Assembly (NCBI GenBank): GCA_963971575.1
Contig: OZ020616.1
Location: forward strand, 26,144,306-26,208,305
DNA from: Liopterus haemorrhoidalis
Taxonomy: Eukaryota; Arthropoda; Insecta; Coleoptera; Dytiscidae
Length of the DNA stretch: 64,000 nt
Direction of reading: 5' to 3'
In this document: in pieces, positions 21,891 through 35,139 of the stretch
Numbering within the stretch: the first letter of the stretch is position 1
Layout: each line of letters starts with the position of its first letter
Program-made: the position numbers and the translations under genes
Notes under the pieces: generated by a model
The model's input: only the letters and a program-made list of their open reading frames with translations
Told to the model about the DNA's origin: nothing
The model's database searches: none

Positions 21891-24062
21891 GAATAGTAAC
21901 AATATTAACAAAATGTATAGAAGAAATTTAAATGAATGTATACTTTCTCAGATAGCTAATGAACTTATACATTGCAACTCGGTATATGAATCTGTTAATG
22001 TTGAGTTCATTTACTCTAATATGTACAGTAATATCAAAGATGTTTTAGATAAGATATGTCCTTTAAAGCCTGCCAATGTTAATGATTGTTCATCACAATT
22101 ATGGATCATTAATGACATTAAACACTACCGTCAAGAGCGCGATAAGGCGTACAAAAAGTTCAAACTTACTAGCAATCCAATATATTGGGATAACTACAAA
22201 AATTATCGTAACAAAGTCATTTCCTCATCACGTACAGCTAAAAAGAATTATTTTGATCGAAAAATAGATAGTTTAAAACATGATTCTAAAAATATGTGGG
22301 TCACATTAAAACAATTTGCTAAAAATAAGAATGCAGCTGAAATAAGCAACGACATTATTTTCGAAAATTTAAATGTGCCTGATGAATAAACTGTAAATAA
22401 ATTTAATATGTACTTTGTTAACAGTTTGCAAGAAATAGTCGATAGTATACCTTCTGTTAAATCAGTTTGGTCCAACTATAATCTGCCAAGTATAGTAAGC
22501 ACTCTAAAAAGTTTTGAAACCATTTCTGTACAAAAACTTAAAAATATAATATTCAATTTTCAAAATAAATTTGCAGTGAATAATTGTATCGATGCTAAAT
22601 TCTTAAAAGATAACTTTCATATTATAGGTTATCCCTTATTGCATTTAATTAACACTTCAATAGAAACTGGCACTTTTTCCGACGCGTTAAAAAATGTTAC
22701 CGTTGTCCCTATTCCAAAAATTTCTGGAATCAATAATGCAATTAATTTTAGACCCATAAATATATTACCAATATGTGATAAACTAATTGAAATAGTTGGA
22801 CATGAACAGATCATAAATTATTTTAATAATAACAATTTATTATTCGAACAACAATCTGGTTTCCGTTCTAAGCATTCCTGTGAATCAGCATTGTTAGTTG
22901 TTTTAAATACATGGATATCAGATAAAGATATGGATAAAACAACGGTTAGCATATTTCTTGATTTCAAGCGGGCTTTTAAAACTATCGATAGGGATATTTT
23001 ACTTCCAAAGTTGCACTATTATGGTTTAAGAGGTACCGTGTGGAATTGGTTTCAAAATTTTTTGGTAAATAGATCTCAACAAACCAAGTACAAAAATTGT
23101 TTATCTGGAAATATTAACAAACCATTTGGTGTGCCTCAAGGTAACGTTCTAGGTCCGTTGTTATTTATAATTTATATTAATGATATACAATTTAGTACTA
23201 AATGCTGCTCCATTCATTTATTTGCGGACGATACTCTAATATCATTAGCTGATTTAGATCAGGCTCGTATTGTGGAGAGGCTTAATGAGGATCTGGTGTC
23301 AATTCTGGATTGGTTAAATATCAATAAATTAAAATTAAATGTGCAAAAAACTAAATGTTTGGTTATTGGTTCGGAAAAAAAAAATACGATAAATATTTCA
23401 CAAATAATTACGATTTATTACTGGACAAAGTCAAATTAGAATACACACGCGAAATAAAATACTTAGGCGTAATTATTGATAGAGAGTTAGGGTTTAAAGA
23501 ACATTCTAACATGTTAATAAAGAAAATTGCCAAAAAAATTGGGTTTATGTCAAGGACCACTAAATATTTATCAACATGGTCTAAAATTACAATTTATAAC
23601 TGTCTCATTTTACCTCACTTTAACTACTTTCCGTACTATTTATGTTGAACAAAACTGAACTGAATAAATTTAAAAAACTCCAAAACAGAGCTATGAGAGT
23701 TTATTCTACAGTGTGATAAGTATACATCAGTTAATGTTATGTTAAAGATATTAAATTGGATGAACGTGTCGGATCAAATTAAATTTAATAATATGGTTCT
23801 CATTTACAAAATTACCAATGGTCAGCTGCCATTTTACTTGTATAAATTACTTAAACTTAACCCAAATGTGCATAACTATCCAACAAGAGGTCAAAATAAT
23901 TTTTATGATAAATCATTTAAAAAAACATCTACAATGAATTCAATATTCTTTAAAGGTATTATCGAATATAATAAGCTACCTTTGAGTGTAAGAAAATGTT
24001 CAACAATTAATCAATTTAAAATTAAATATAAAGATTGGTTAGTAAACGCAGTTGAACGTTGA
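21891..24062 (+). pseudogene. LINE reverse transcriptase (Jockey/CR1-like), broken
   Basis: Copies the element's RNA at a nicked target. After an N-terminal linker (21883-22389), the frame at 22408-23439 encodes FRPINILPICDKLIE, EQQSGFRSKHSCESALL, VSIFLDFKRAFKTIDRDIL, GVPQGNVLGPLLFIIYINDI and the active site FADDTLISLADL. After a frameshift at ~23390 comes the thumb (YLGVIIDRELGFKEH), then at 23739-24062 the C-terminal part (YNKLPLSVRKCSTINQFK). Catalytic residues remain, but at least three frameshifts and a stop separate the parts. Confidence 0.88.
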
Positions 24063-24087
24063 GCAAATTATTGTCTATTTTTAATGA

Positions 24088-24089
24088 TC

Positions 24090-24156
<67 letters not shown>

Positions 24157-24160
24157 TTTT
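24088..24160. repeat. (TTTA)n microsatellite in the LINE 3' UTR
   Basis: About 17 TTTA units in succession, directly after the LINE coding end. Such simple repeats commonly mark the 3' end of Jockey/CR1-type LINEs. Confidence 0.9.
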
Positions 24161-24501
24161 ATCATTTATATTGATTTTATGTTAATTTTATTTTGTTGTA
24201 ATTACTTTATTTACTATATTTTATTTAAGAATTGTTTTATTAATATTTTAAATATGTACAATGTATACCTTTTATATTATGAATGTGATAATGCTCTAAT
24301 GTGATATTTCAAAATTTTATATATAGTTTTTTTTTTTAACTCCAATTTTATATATTTATGTTTTTTTTTTTAATATGTTTAATTAGCTACACTTTGTATA
24401 TTTTGCATGTATTTTATCTTTTTGTATTTTTTTTTTTTTTTTTTTTTTGTAGTATCTTTAGCTATTTAATAAAGCATTATTATTATTATATTATTATAAC
24501 T

Positions 24502-24577
24502 AAACGAACACAGGAAATACGACGGGATGTACAATTCACGCCGATTGTAGATTCAGCCCTTTAGGGGTTGATTAGAC
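24502..24577. repeat. ~290-bp repeat array, short middle part
   Basis: It resumes the array unit (aacacaggaaatacgacggg, then cctttaggggttgattagac) after the LINE and is cut again by a hAT element. Confidence 0.8.
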
Positions 24578-25449
24578 CTTAGCGTTCTTCAACCTTTTTG
24601 CCACCGCGACCGGTAAAAATAGGATAACTATTTCGCGGACCGGCTCAAAGCTAAGACACAAATAAAAACCAATATAGATAGTATCTTATTATTATATAGG
24701 TATATGTTATAGAGTTATGTTACTGCTTCTTTCTTAGAAAATTTGATATACGTGGCTGCAGAGTTGTTTCTGAGAGACCAAGCGCTGCGTTAACATCCAT
24801 TCGATTTCTCTATTTGGTTTTTATTATTGACATGGCTGAAAAAATCTTTTCGCACAAAAGTCGAAAAAATGACAAATAATTTGATAGCCTTATACTCAAA
24901 GATAGATATTCTTTTTCTAGCGATTTTCAAAATTGAGACAATGATTGCATTTTATATCTGGACACCAGAGTGACATCATAAGACAACTCGATCAGCTTTT
25001 ATTTATCACGAGGATCAAGTACACATGACTTTATACCTTCCAAGAATGGATTATACTCCAGAGGTTACTTTTACGAGGATCCTCATTTTCAGGAAAATAA
25101 TTATTAAATTTTTCCGCTAATGCTCTTAAATGTTGACATTTTATGTTGTATATGACTTTCTGGTTGACATGAGCAGCAATAAAACATTCTTCCAAAAGTG
25201 AAAACATTTGTATATCTTCCTCTTACAAACAACTATCCCGAAGAGCTAGCTTCTTCAGAAATATGAAAAATAGCCGCGAGAGGCGTTATATTGGGGCTAG
25301 TAAATATAAAATATATCATGATTCGGACAAAAGTTAGTTTCTGCTTCGACTAAAAAAATGTGCTATATACTCGTGAATATAAGTGTGCATCTACATGATT
25401 TGGTCGAAATATTTTGTGGACCTGCAGGAATTTTGGTTGAAGAACACTG
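24578..25449. mobile_element. hAT element with perfect 8-bp target duplication
   Basis: The left end is CTTAGCGTTCTTCAACC and the right end is GGTTGAAGAACACTG. They are inverted copies apart from a two-base insertion at the left tip. The flanks are GATTAGAC at 24570-24577 and 25450-25457. The interior (872 bp in all) has no intact reading frame. It inserted in the ~290-bp array. Confidence 0.9.
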
Positions 25450-25457
25450 GATTAGAC

Positions 25458-26004
25458 AAAATCCTAAAATAAGTTTTTCGGCATTTGTATGGGTAATCTT
25501 TGTAAGCAAAAAGCAAGTGGATATCTTATTGGTCCTAAGAGATATTAAGGAATACATGAAATCACATGTTACACCTATTCATCCTTTAGGGGGTGAAATT
25601 TTAAAGAACTGTCAAAACCATTTAGAGATATTTTAAAAAGACACCTATGTGCCATAAAGAAACGTTACAACTCAACAAACACAGGAAATACGACGGGATG
25701 TAAAATCCACTCCGATTCTAGATTCACCCCTTTAGGGGTTGATTAGGACATAATCCTGTTATAGGTTTTCGGCATTTGTATGGGTAATCCTTGTAAGTAA
25801 AAACTAAATCGATGTCCCATCGGAACCAAGAGATATTAAGGAATCCGTGAAATCACATTTCACCCCTTAGGAGTTGAATTTCGAAAAATCCCTTCTTAGT
25901 GGGTGCTTCCGTCATGAAGGAAATACACTCTCCAAATTTCAAATTTCTTGACCCAGGGGTTCGGTCTGGGCGATGATGAACCAGTCAGTCAGTCAGTCAG
26001 TCAG
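25458..26004. repeat. ~290-bp repeat array, right part, ending in (CAGT)n
   Basis: Two more degenerate units with the same blocks (gtaagcaaaaagcaagtgga, cctttagggggtgaaatttt, aacacaggaaatacgacggg). They end at 'gggcgatgatgaac' followed by about five CAGT units at 25981-26003. The CAGT run looks like a fixed 3' terminus, which suggests that the whole array is one mobile element. The errantivirus pol remnant resumes after it. Confidence 0.75.
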
Positions 26005-26009
26005 GACAT

Positions 26010-26555
26010 TGTGCTTTATGTATATAGATTTAAATGAACGCATTCAAGCAACTAAAATAAAAACAATTGATAAAGTCAATGAAGATAAAGAAGATCTCCC
26101 TAAAATTCCCGACAAATGTTATGTAAAAAACCATCAAAATCAAAGTAAGGCTAAAAATAAATACCAACCCGAATACATAAAAAGTATTGATAACAAATTA
26201 AAAACTGCCAAAATAAAGCCCACACATTTCAATACTCATGAAAAAATTAATTTGTCAAATGTAAAATGATCTAGAAAGGTTTCTCCCATTCGGAATTGGA
26301 GCAGAAATAAAGAATATAACTCAAAATTTAGGAATCTTACCAATAAATCTTGGTCCCGCAAAATTGCAAAAATCAGAAAACACATTAGTTCACTATTACG
26401 ACCTAAATTTAATCTACCAACAAATTTATAGACTTAATAATGAATATGATGATTTGAAAACAAAAATATTCAATAGTAGGTAACTACACTAAAGAATTGA
26501 TAAATTATGATAACATGATAAAATATGTACAATTATCACTAAACGAAACCAGTGG

Positions 26556-26575
<20 letters not shown>
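26010..26575 (+). pseudogene. Second errantivirus: end of Pol and start of Env
   Basis: 26018-26269 encodes a Lys-rich stretch (YIDLNERIQATKIKTIDKVN) that corresponds in position to the Pol C-terminus after the integrase core. About 26300-26560 encodes LGILPINLGPAKLQ and YDLNLIYQQIYRLNNEYDDL, the same pattern as the Env N-terminal region of the intact copy (near 7735-7860). It is interrupted near 26556 by an unrelated repeat. The protease, reverse transcriptase and LTRs were not found. Confidence 0.65.
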
Positions 26576-27960
<1,385 letters not shown>

Positions 27961-27969
27961 ATTTAGTAA

Positions 27970-28098
27970 ATTCAAAAAATTAATAAGGTCTTATTAACGG
28001 TCTCGGAACAATATTTAAAACTTTTACTGAAAATTTAGACATCGAAGATGGAGAAAGATACAACAAAATTATAAATCATTAAGAGACTAACGAAAATC
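27970..28098 (+). pseudogene. Second errantivirus: Env fusion-peptide region
   Basis: It encodes GLINGLGTIFKTFTENLD and ERYNKIIN, matching the position just after the furin site in the intact Env (8007-8090). The upstream basic cleavage motif is not recognisable and a stop precedes the glycine. It is cut at 28099 by a Foldback-like element. Confidence 0.75.
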
Positions 28099-29315
28099 GA
28101 TTCACGGTAAGTTCATCGAAAATCAATTCATCGAAAATCAATTCATCGAATGATCAATTCATCGAATGATCAATTCATCGAAAAAAAATATTTTGTAAAT
28201 ATTTGAGAGGAATGCCGAGAGGATCGGAAAGCCAAAAAAGCAGTGGTCAATAAAAGTTGACAGACTACACTTATTAAATAACTATCATACTTGGTCTATT
28301 AATAATTTTTAAATTTTCCATTCAGAAAATACGCCAGGTAAAAGATACCTGTTGGATTATTTTGAAATCGAACAGAACTCCTTAGATCAGAAAACACCGG
28401 TTAATGGGATCATAAATGTACTTAATACACCCATTCTTAAAGGATTATAAAAATGGTATTTCCCCATCTGTTAAGTCTTAAGGGTTTTGTGTTATGTACA
28501 TAGTTTTACTATTCATATTTATTATACCACACATGATTTGTTCAATGTACGGTGATTCTAAACAGGTGGCATTGTTATGTTAGTGTGAGTTTGTTTTGTC
28601 ATTAAACTAGATGATGGGTAGCTCGCTTCGCTCGACTTCTTCTAACCAAACCCTTACTAACCTAACCTAAGATAGTGTTCTGACATTAAACTAGAAGATG
28701 GGTAGCTCGCTTCGCTCGGCTTCTTCTAACAAAACCCTTACTTACCTAACCTAACCTAAAATAGTGCTTTGTCCTTAAACTAGAAGATGGTTAACTTGCT
28801 CCGCTCGATTTTAGACTTTTACTAACTAAACCTAACCTAATTACCTTGTTTTTAGGCGCATAGTACTTTATTTCCCCCCATATTAGCCCAATTAAAATGC
28901 GTATCATTGTGTATGAATTTATAAAAATTATTTGCGTGCAATTGCCCATAACCTGTCTTATTAAACCTTAAAAACAAAACATTTATTTCTTTTATTATAT
29001 AAGTTTTCTTATTATATTTCTTTATTTATATTCACACACTATGTCACTTTATTTACCTTTTTTTAAACCATATAAAAAATTTTACGCAATTATTTCTTAG
29101 TCTGTCTACTTTTATTGACCACTGCTCTTTTGACTTTCCGATCCCCTCGGCATTCCTCTCAAATATTTACAAAATATTTTTTTTTTTCGATGAATTGATC
29201 ATTCGATGAATTGATCTTTCGATGAATTGATTTTCGATGAATTGATTTTCGATAAATTGATTTTCGATGAATTGATTTTCGATGAATTGATTTTCGATGA
29301 ACTCGTCGGTTACCA
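28099..29315. mobile_element. Foldback-like element, copy 1
   Basis: 1217 bp. The left end is GATTCACGGTAAGTTCATCG, followed by tandem 'aaaatcaattcatcg' units. The right end is the same in reverse (units of 'cgatgaattgatttt', ending aactcgtcggttacc). Just inside, the arms share inverted blocks (gtaaatatttgagaggaatg; its complement is near 29155). The middle carries three ~85-bp repeats with the gctcgcttcgctcg motif, each followed by aacctaacctaa. No coding sequence. It interrupts an env remnant; a clean target duplication is not visible here. Confidence 0.8.
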
Positions 29316-29876
29316 TTAAAGATGTATACAACCAATTATTGATAGTTTACAATTCAATTTTGTATATAATGCAAGAGATTGAGAATTCTATAACATTCCG
29401 TAAATTAATAGCATTGCACCCAAGCATTGTGAAACTCGACACCTTATTTTTGGAATTAACTAAAATATTTGATTACTACAAAGGTCAACTACCGTTCGAA
29501 TTGAAACGCGAAAATATTTTGAGATTTTGAAAGCATTATCAAAATTAATTGCAAAGTCGAAAATAATTTACTTCTTATCAATTCCCTTAGATTATGAAAA
29601 ACAATATTAATTATATTACCTCCTACCTATTCCTACAATGCATGAATCTGAATAAGTAACAATTGTCCCCAAATGCAAAATATGTGTTAAAATCTGAAAG
29701 TAATGAAATAATACCTGTGAGAGACATAATATGTCGTAAAAGCAAAACCTTTCATTATCCACTACAACTACAAGCCAACACACAAACAAGTTGCGAAAAA
29801 GCAATCATTTTCAATTATATATCGACGAAAATTCGAAAATATCGACACGTTGAAATTATTCCTGAAATTAATTAGT
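29316..29876 (+). pseudogene. Second errantivirus: Env central region
   Basis: 29310-29530 encodes IKDVYNQLLIVYNSILYIM, TFRKLIALHPSIVKLDTLF and KGQLPFEL, aligning with intact Env around 8275-8490. After stops, 29663-29875 encodes SPNAKYVLKSESNEIIPV and ICRKSKTFHYPLQ, matching the later ectodomain pattern. The transmembrane part and the 3' LTR are not recognisable. Confidence 0.7.
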
Positions 29877-30084
29877 ATATCGCAGTTCTTCCAAATGAAA
29901 ATAAAATGTTTTGAAGAAACAGAAACTAAAGTACTTGTATTAGTGCAGTGTATTTCATCATAAATTCAGCCAATTAACTCGTCGTACTTCAAACAACTCA
30001 TGTGACAATACATCGTCTTATAAAACTCGTATAATAATATACTATTTTATACTTTGCATTCACAATAATATCATTGTTACACTG

Positions 30085-30123
30085 AAAACAGTTTAACAAT
30101 AGAGGCTATTGTTAAACTGTTTT
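30085..30123. repeat. Perfect 18-bp hairpin with 3-base loop
   Basis: The arms aaaacagtttaacaatag and ctattgttaaactgtttt are exact reverse complements around agg. It lies shortly downstream of the env remnant. There is no T-run suggesting a bacterial-style terminator. Possibly a transposon footprint. Confidence 0.85.
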
Positions 30124-31480
30124 GATGACTTTTTATTTTGAGAGATTGGCAGTACTACTCGTCTACGGTGTGTCATTGATAACCTCAAATATTTTATAAT
30201 GTTTATTTAATACAATTTGTAAGTATTTATTTTTACTTTACATTTTTAACGTAAAGTGTTGATCTGTCTTTATCTTGTTTTTCGTGTACGAATGATAATG
30301 TTTTGTTATGTTTCAACGTGAGAAGGTGTAGTCAGTAAATAATTTGTACGAATACAAGTGTTGTGTTACATTATAGTTTAATGCCACGAGGAGTAGGTTA
30401 TATAAATATTAAGTGATGAATGAACTTGATTTGTTAAAAGAAGTAACATAACGATCATCTTGAAATATAATGGCCGTAACTAAGATGTAGCTACTTACTT
30501 TATTCATCATAATCCGAGTAAGACAGCCAAATAGCAATTTTAATAGAAAACTCTATGATTTTCTGAAATGATAGCGATGCATAAATTGTTTATAATTAAA
30601 TAAACAAGATGTTAAAAAGGCAATTTCGCGTAATCACGATAAAACATTAAACACCATTCCCAGCAACTGAGCAAAGTGTAACTCTAAATCGTCCATAAAC
30701 CTGCACAGGGGGACAGCCTAACTGTACTGTAGATACGATTCTAAAGTAAAATAAAAACAGATGGTGCTATATATTTTTTCGTCCTGTGAGAGAATAAGCG
30801 AACTAATTTAATCCTGCGCCATTATCTGGCGAGGCACAGGCCATTTGGTTTTATTTCCGTTTGCAAGAGTTCCGTTCCGATTGCACTAGCAAGACAACGA
30901 TGGTCCACGCTTTACCCTCCCTTCGGCCAGTTCGATCGAACCATTTTGTAATGTCAGCGTATATAGAGAACAAGTTTTCCTGTTATTTTTACGTAACCGT
31001 CTTCAAAAGTTGTCTCATATGTTCACAGTTTCACAAGCAAGTATAAGATGATGCATGCTTCTCACAAGAATTTGCGTGTAATGTTCATGATAAGATACTT
31101 GAACTGAAGTTAAAGTAGTTGTTACGCTAACGCAACTTGATCCCATCTAAATTGTATGTATAATGTTCTACTAGATATCATCTCATATATTGTCTAATAG
31201 ATTCTGAAGCATATTAAAATTTAACTGTAAACTGTATAGAGTCTAATGTAGATGTTAATGAGTAACGAATGCAAAATTCAATACAATTTTATAGGATCAT
31301 ATTGTTTATTTCCTTTCGAAGGGTACAATTCTAACATAATTTGATGTATAAGACCATGTTAAAATTTAAATAATTTCTCTGGAATGATATTATATTTTTG
31401 TTGTACGTGGTATTTAAAGTAAATAAACATTACTCAATGTTCCATATCTAAAATTGGGTATTACGCTCCGGAAACTGTCG
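30124..31480. other. No recognised gene
   Basis: AT-rich, with a slightly more complex GC-containing patch at about 30720-30960. No open frame there exceeds 61 codons and no motif is recognised. Confidence 0.5.
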
Positions 31481-31484
31481 CGAT

Positions 31485-32510
31485 AAACCGATTAATTGAT
31501 CATTTGATTAATCGAAATGTTATAATCGATTTTCGATTAAATAGGTAGAAAATAATCGATTATGAAATTAAAAAAAAAAAAAAAAACTTGCCGACAAAAA
31601 AAAAGTGGGACTGTGTTAATGTTATATTTTAAAGGCTGATACTACAATGTCAGCATAAATAAATATTTGTTTTTTGATAATTAAATGGACAGTAACAATA
31701 AGTAATGCCCGTTTGAACGAAGACAATATTACTTATTAAGTATGTAATTTTAACACAAATAACTCATTGTTAACATAAAATTTTGCCATTAGTTACCCAC
31801 CTTAGAAATTTCTAAACTCCTACAAGTCTTTTTTGTGCAATAAAATTAAAATGTGACCGGAAGACGTTGTTCGAGCTGTGCCATTATATGAAAATAGCCG
31901 CCATATTGAAATATCGCTGGTGTTTTGGATGTAGCTAAAAACTCTATTAAATACGCTATAAGGCGTCATCATCGAACTGGCCTCTACGTAAAAAAACCTA
32001 GTTCAAATAATCCACGAGCCACAAGCACTCGAAACGACCGATTTCTTACCCTAATTGTGCTGCGCGATCGCGCCTATCCCTTAAATTTTCTCACACGTCA
32101 TTTCGGCGAGGATCAAAATTTGGCAATTTCATCCCGAACTATCCAAAGACAATTGAGGAAACAAGGGCTTGTATCCAGAAGACCTGTAACTTGCCAGGCT
32201 TTTCTAGCAAATTATCGAGTTTGAAGATTGTGTTTCGCTCGTGAGCATTTGAACTGACCGGACGCAAATTATAGCAGATATTGTGCTGAAATGAAAATAA
32301 ATCGATAGCGGTTGAGTTTAATTCTCCAGATAGGTGAGAACGAGTGTTCTGAAGACGTAGTAATTTAGGGACTTTATTGAAAAGAAGAGAGCATAGTCAT
32401 CTACAGATCAGTGTTTCAACAATACAACTAAGTGATTTCTTGCAAATAAAATAAAATTATCGATTAATAATAAATTAATCGATTAATTATAAATTAATCG
32501 CAACCAAAAA
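31485..32510. repeat. Region bounded by TTAATCGATTAAT clusters
   Basis: Clusters of attaatcg/cgattaat occur at 31490-31570, 32455-32500 and again at 36745-36775. They may belong to one old element, since broken by other insertions. The middle holds a Tc1-type transposase fragment. Confidence 0.4.
31850..32270 (+). pseudogene. Tc1/mariner-type transposase N-terminal fragment
   Basis: The region encodes a paired helix-turn-helix-like segment: VAKNSIKYAIRRHHRTGLY, then KKPSSNNPRATSTRNDRFL and RTIQRQLRKQGLVSRRPV. This is the bipartite DNA-binding domain of Tc1/Tc3-type transposases. It stops near 32224, and the following codons (RLCFAREH-like) are broken. The DDE catalytic domain is absent. Confidence 0.7.
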
Positions 32511-33910
32511 TGTCATATAGGGTCATTCCATAGCAAGTGGTCTGGTGGTCCCTGCTCGACCATCACGGATTTCGATGAAATTTTGTATGGACATTCACAC
32601 ATGTCCACAACGAACATTCGTAAAGTTTTACGTTCATCCATGCAATACTTGCTGAGATTTAGTAATTTGTTTGACCCCATACCGCAGACTTCTATGGTAT
32701 GACTCCGAGATTTTGGCAACTTGACACAGTATCTCTGGCAATATTTTGTTGAGAGAAACAAAACTTTGCCAACTTATACAACTTTTTGCGCTCTATTAAA
32801 CAAAATAATAAACAAATCTACATGAGCGATTTCCGTGAAGAAAATTTGGATCAAACTTGGCCTAAAAATTTGCAATTCGAAAAAATTTGAAAGTTTGGCT
32901 TTTTATACCTCTGAAAGTAAAGGTACGATAAATGTGAAATTTTGCACATAATTACTTATCAATACAAGGTTAACGAATATAAAATTTCACACTCCTTATA
33001 TTTTTCATTAGTTCAGGAATTGAGTGTAAAGTTGATGATTTTTGTGAAAATGCTAAAAACAGGGTATATTTAGTCCACTTTTACAAAAATATACCTTCTG
33101 GAAATTGTTTTAAATTATTTTCATTAGAAAGAGCATGTTATAAACCCCCTAAAAAATTAGGATTGGTTTTTCATCCCTGGTATATAAGGTCTTAGAAATA
33201 GGGGCAAAGTTGAGGACATTGCTATCGAAACGTCATATACTTCAATATGCATTTTTTTTACATTGTGTCACTTTCCTTTCATTCCTGCTGAAGTTTAAAG
33301 TGTACAATTAATTTTTGTACGCTATATGAATCTGTTAGTCTGCTAGCGGTGGTTCTACACTGATGACATTTTTTAAATATTCTGTTAGTGCTGTCACGCG
33401 GCAGCATGTTTTGGGTATAGAATTCTGTACTGTTAACAGTGGCGGTCGGTGAATAAGGTGACCAATCATCCCGAATTGGCCGGGAAAATCCCGAATTGGC
33501 CGGGACAGTGCCGAATTTCCGCCTTGCGTCTCGATTTTTTTTCAGAGGAAATACTTGTCCCAAATTTGGGTTTTTTTGTCCCGAATTATCCCGAATTTTA
33601 GAAAAGGTACTTATTTTTAATAATTATTTTTAATATATTTCAACTGAAATTATTTTTACAAAACTTGAACTAAAAAAATCTACCAAAATGGTATTTTTTT
33701 GATGAACAGCTTTTGGCCAAGTGAGAAGACTCAACTTGATGTAAACACTAGTGGTGGAGAAACATCGATAGTGGCCGCCATCGATATTTACCGATAGTAT
33801 AGGCCTTGACTATCGATAATTATCGATAATATTCGATAGTCAGCCATTTTTTTTTCAAGTTCCCCTTCTTCATAGATATTAGGCGCGTTCAGCGCCTAAA
33901 CGTAAACGTA

Positions 33911-34316
33911 CAGTCTGTTCCAAACGGTTAAGCGGAACTAAATGGGAATTTAGTTCTTTTAGGTTGTCACGAGAAGGGACCTTGCTTGGGTTATTTCATT
34001 TTTCACGTTGGGATGTCAAAATTTAAAATTCCAACAATGAAACCATGGAAACGAATGACATATGTCAAAATTAAATATTTTTTTAGATATTTTAATGACA
34101 AAAAAATAAATAAATGGGAAATTTGTATTAAGAATGACACAAAAAATGAAAATATAAAGAAAATGACATTTTAAAATGATATTAACCTTAACCAAAAAAT
34201 GTTTATTGTAAGTATGATTTACAAAGCTTAAACAAAACGGCCGAAAGGCACGATTTAAACGATGAAAGTAACTAGATTGCAAAATCTAGTTCCGCTTAAC
34301 CGTTTGGAACAGACTG
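33911..34316. mobile_element. Mariner-type MITE (406 bp)
   Basis: TA flanks both ends (33909-33910 and 34317-34318). The inverted ends CAGTCTGTTCCAAACGGTTA extend about 30 bases, with agcggaact inside. The interior is AT-rich and non-coding. It is nested in the hAT element. Confidence 0.9.
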
Positions 34317-34869
34317 TACGTTGATTAAACAATTTGGTGAATATCTGAACGGTTAGCGGTTAGTTTCAACACGAATGTTTGACAGTTTGGGTACATAACC
34401 TTAAAAAATATTTAGAGATGGATCCATTTCTAAGATGAATGAATGAATATCAACTGTGAATATAGCTAAATATGCGCATGTTAAAATCGCATCTATTCGG
34501 TGTGATCGGCCTGTATTATATTGAGCAACGAGGGAAGCCGAGTGAGTATCTCTCACAATGGCTTGTTGTTTTACAATTGAGAACTGACGCGCTCGGATAC
34601 GCAGTCTGGTGGTCAAATATTGTACTACGCGACTGTAGTACTGTTTGAAATTATTACATATGTTCTGGTGTTTTTGTTAAAACGTCGATAGATACATTTT
34701 CATAAAATAAAAATGTACTGTGCTTAAATTAACCTGTTCCCTGTTAGCATATTGACAGCTGAATACTAGACAATTCAGCCATTTTGCCATGATTTACAGC
34801 GCCGCCAACGGTAATGTCACTTCTCAATATCCTACCACAAGGTTTGTTCCAACACAGTTTAGAATCGGA

Positions 34870-34985
34870 ACGGAATCGCCTAGCGCTTGCGCACTTACAA
34901 AAAAGCGTTTAAAAAGAACTCGGAAGGGAACTCAGAAGTTCTGTTGAAGCTTTTTTTGTAAGTGCGCAAGCGCCAGGTGATTCTG
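34870..34985. repeat. Imperfect hairpin (~116 bp)
   Basis: The blocks agcgcttgcgcacttacaaa and its reverse-complement-like partner tttgtaagtgcgcaagcgcc flank a short loop. It is probably a small MITE or solo inverted repeat inside the hAT element. Confidence 0.7.
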
Positions 34986-35139
34986 TTTTCATAATAAAAG
35001 TTAAATAAATTCTTTTAATCGTTTAAAGTACTATCGGAAATTATCGATAGTTTCAAAAAATAATCGATGGTTTTCGATAGTCAAAAACATCGATAATTAT
35101 CGATAGTGCTATCGATAATTCTCCACCACTAGTAAACAC

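Larger units (their letters stand above)
19816..24497 (+). mobile_element. Jockey/CR1-like LINE inserted in the repeat array
   Basis: A 5'-truncated non-LTR retrotransposon. It has the end of ORF1 (zinc knuckles), endonuclease and reverse transcriptase parts, a TTTA microsatellite and a short 3' tail with AATAAA-like repeats. The flanking array unit is 'gttgcaact|aaacgaacacagg': aact occurs on both sides (19812-19815 and 24498-24501), a short target duplication. It is interrupted by an 860-bp Penelope-like fragment. Confidence 0.85.
33749..35131. mobile_element. hAT-type element with TATCGATA-rich ends
   Basis: The tips TAGTGGTGGAGAA and TTCTCCACCACTA are perfect inverted repeats. The 8-bp flanks GTAAACAC at 33741-33748 and 35132-35139 are identical. 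Subterminal regions contain many atcgataattatcgata-like motifs, possible transposase-binding sites. No transposase frame is present. It lies inside the 32518-36719 element and contains a mariner-type MITE. Confidence 0.93.
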
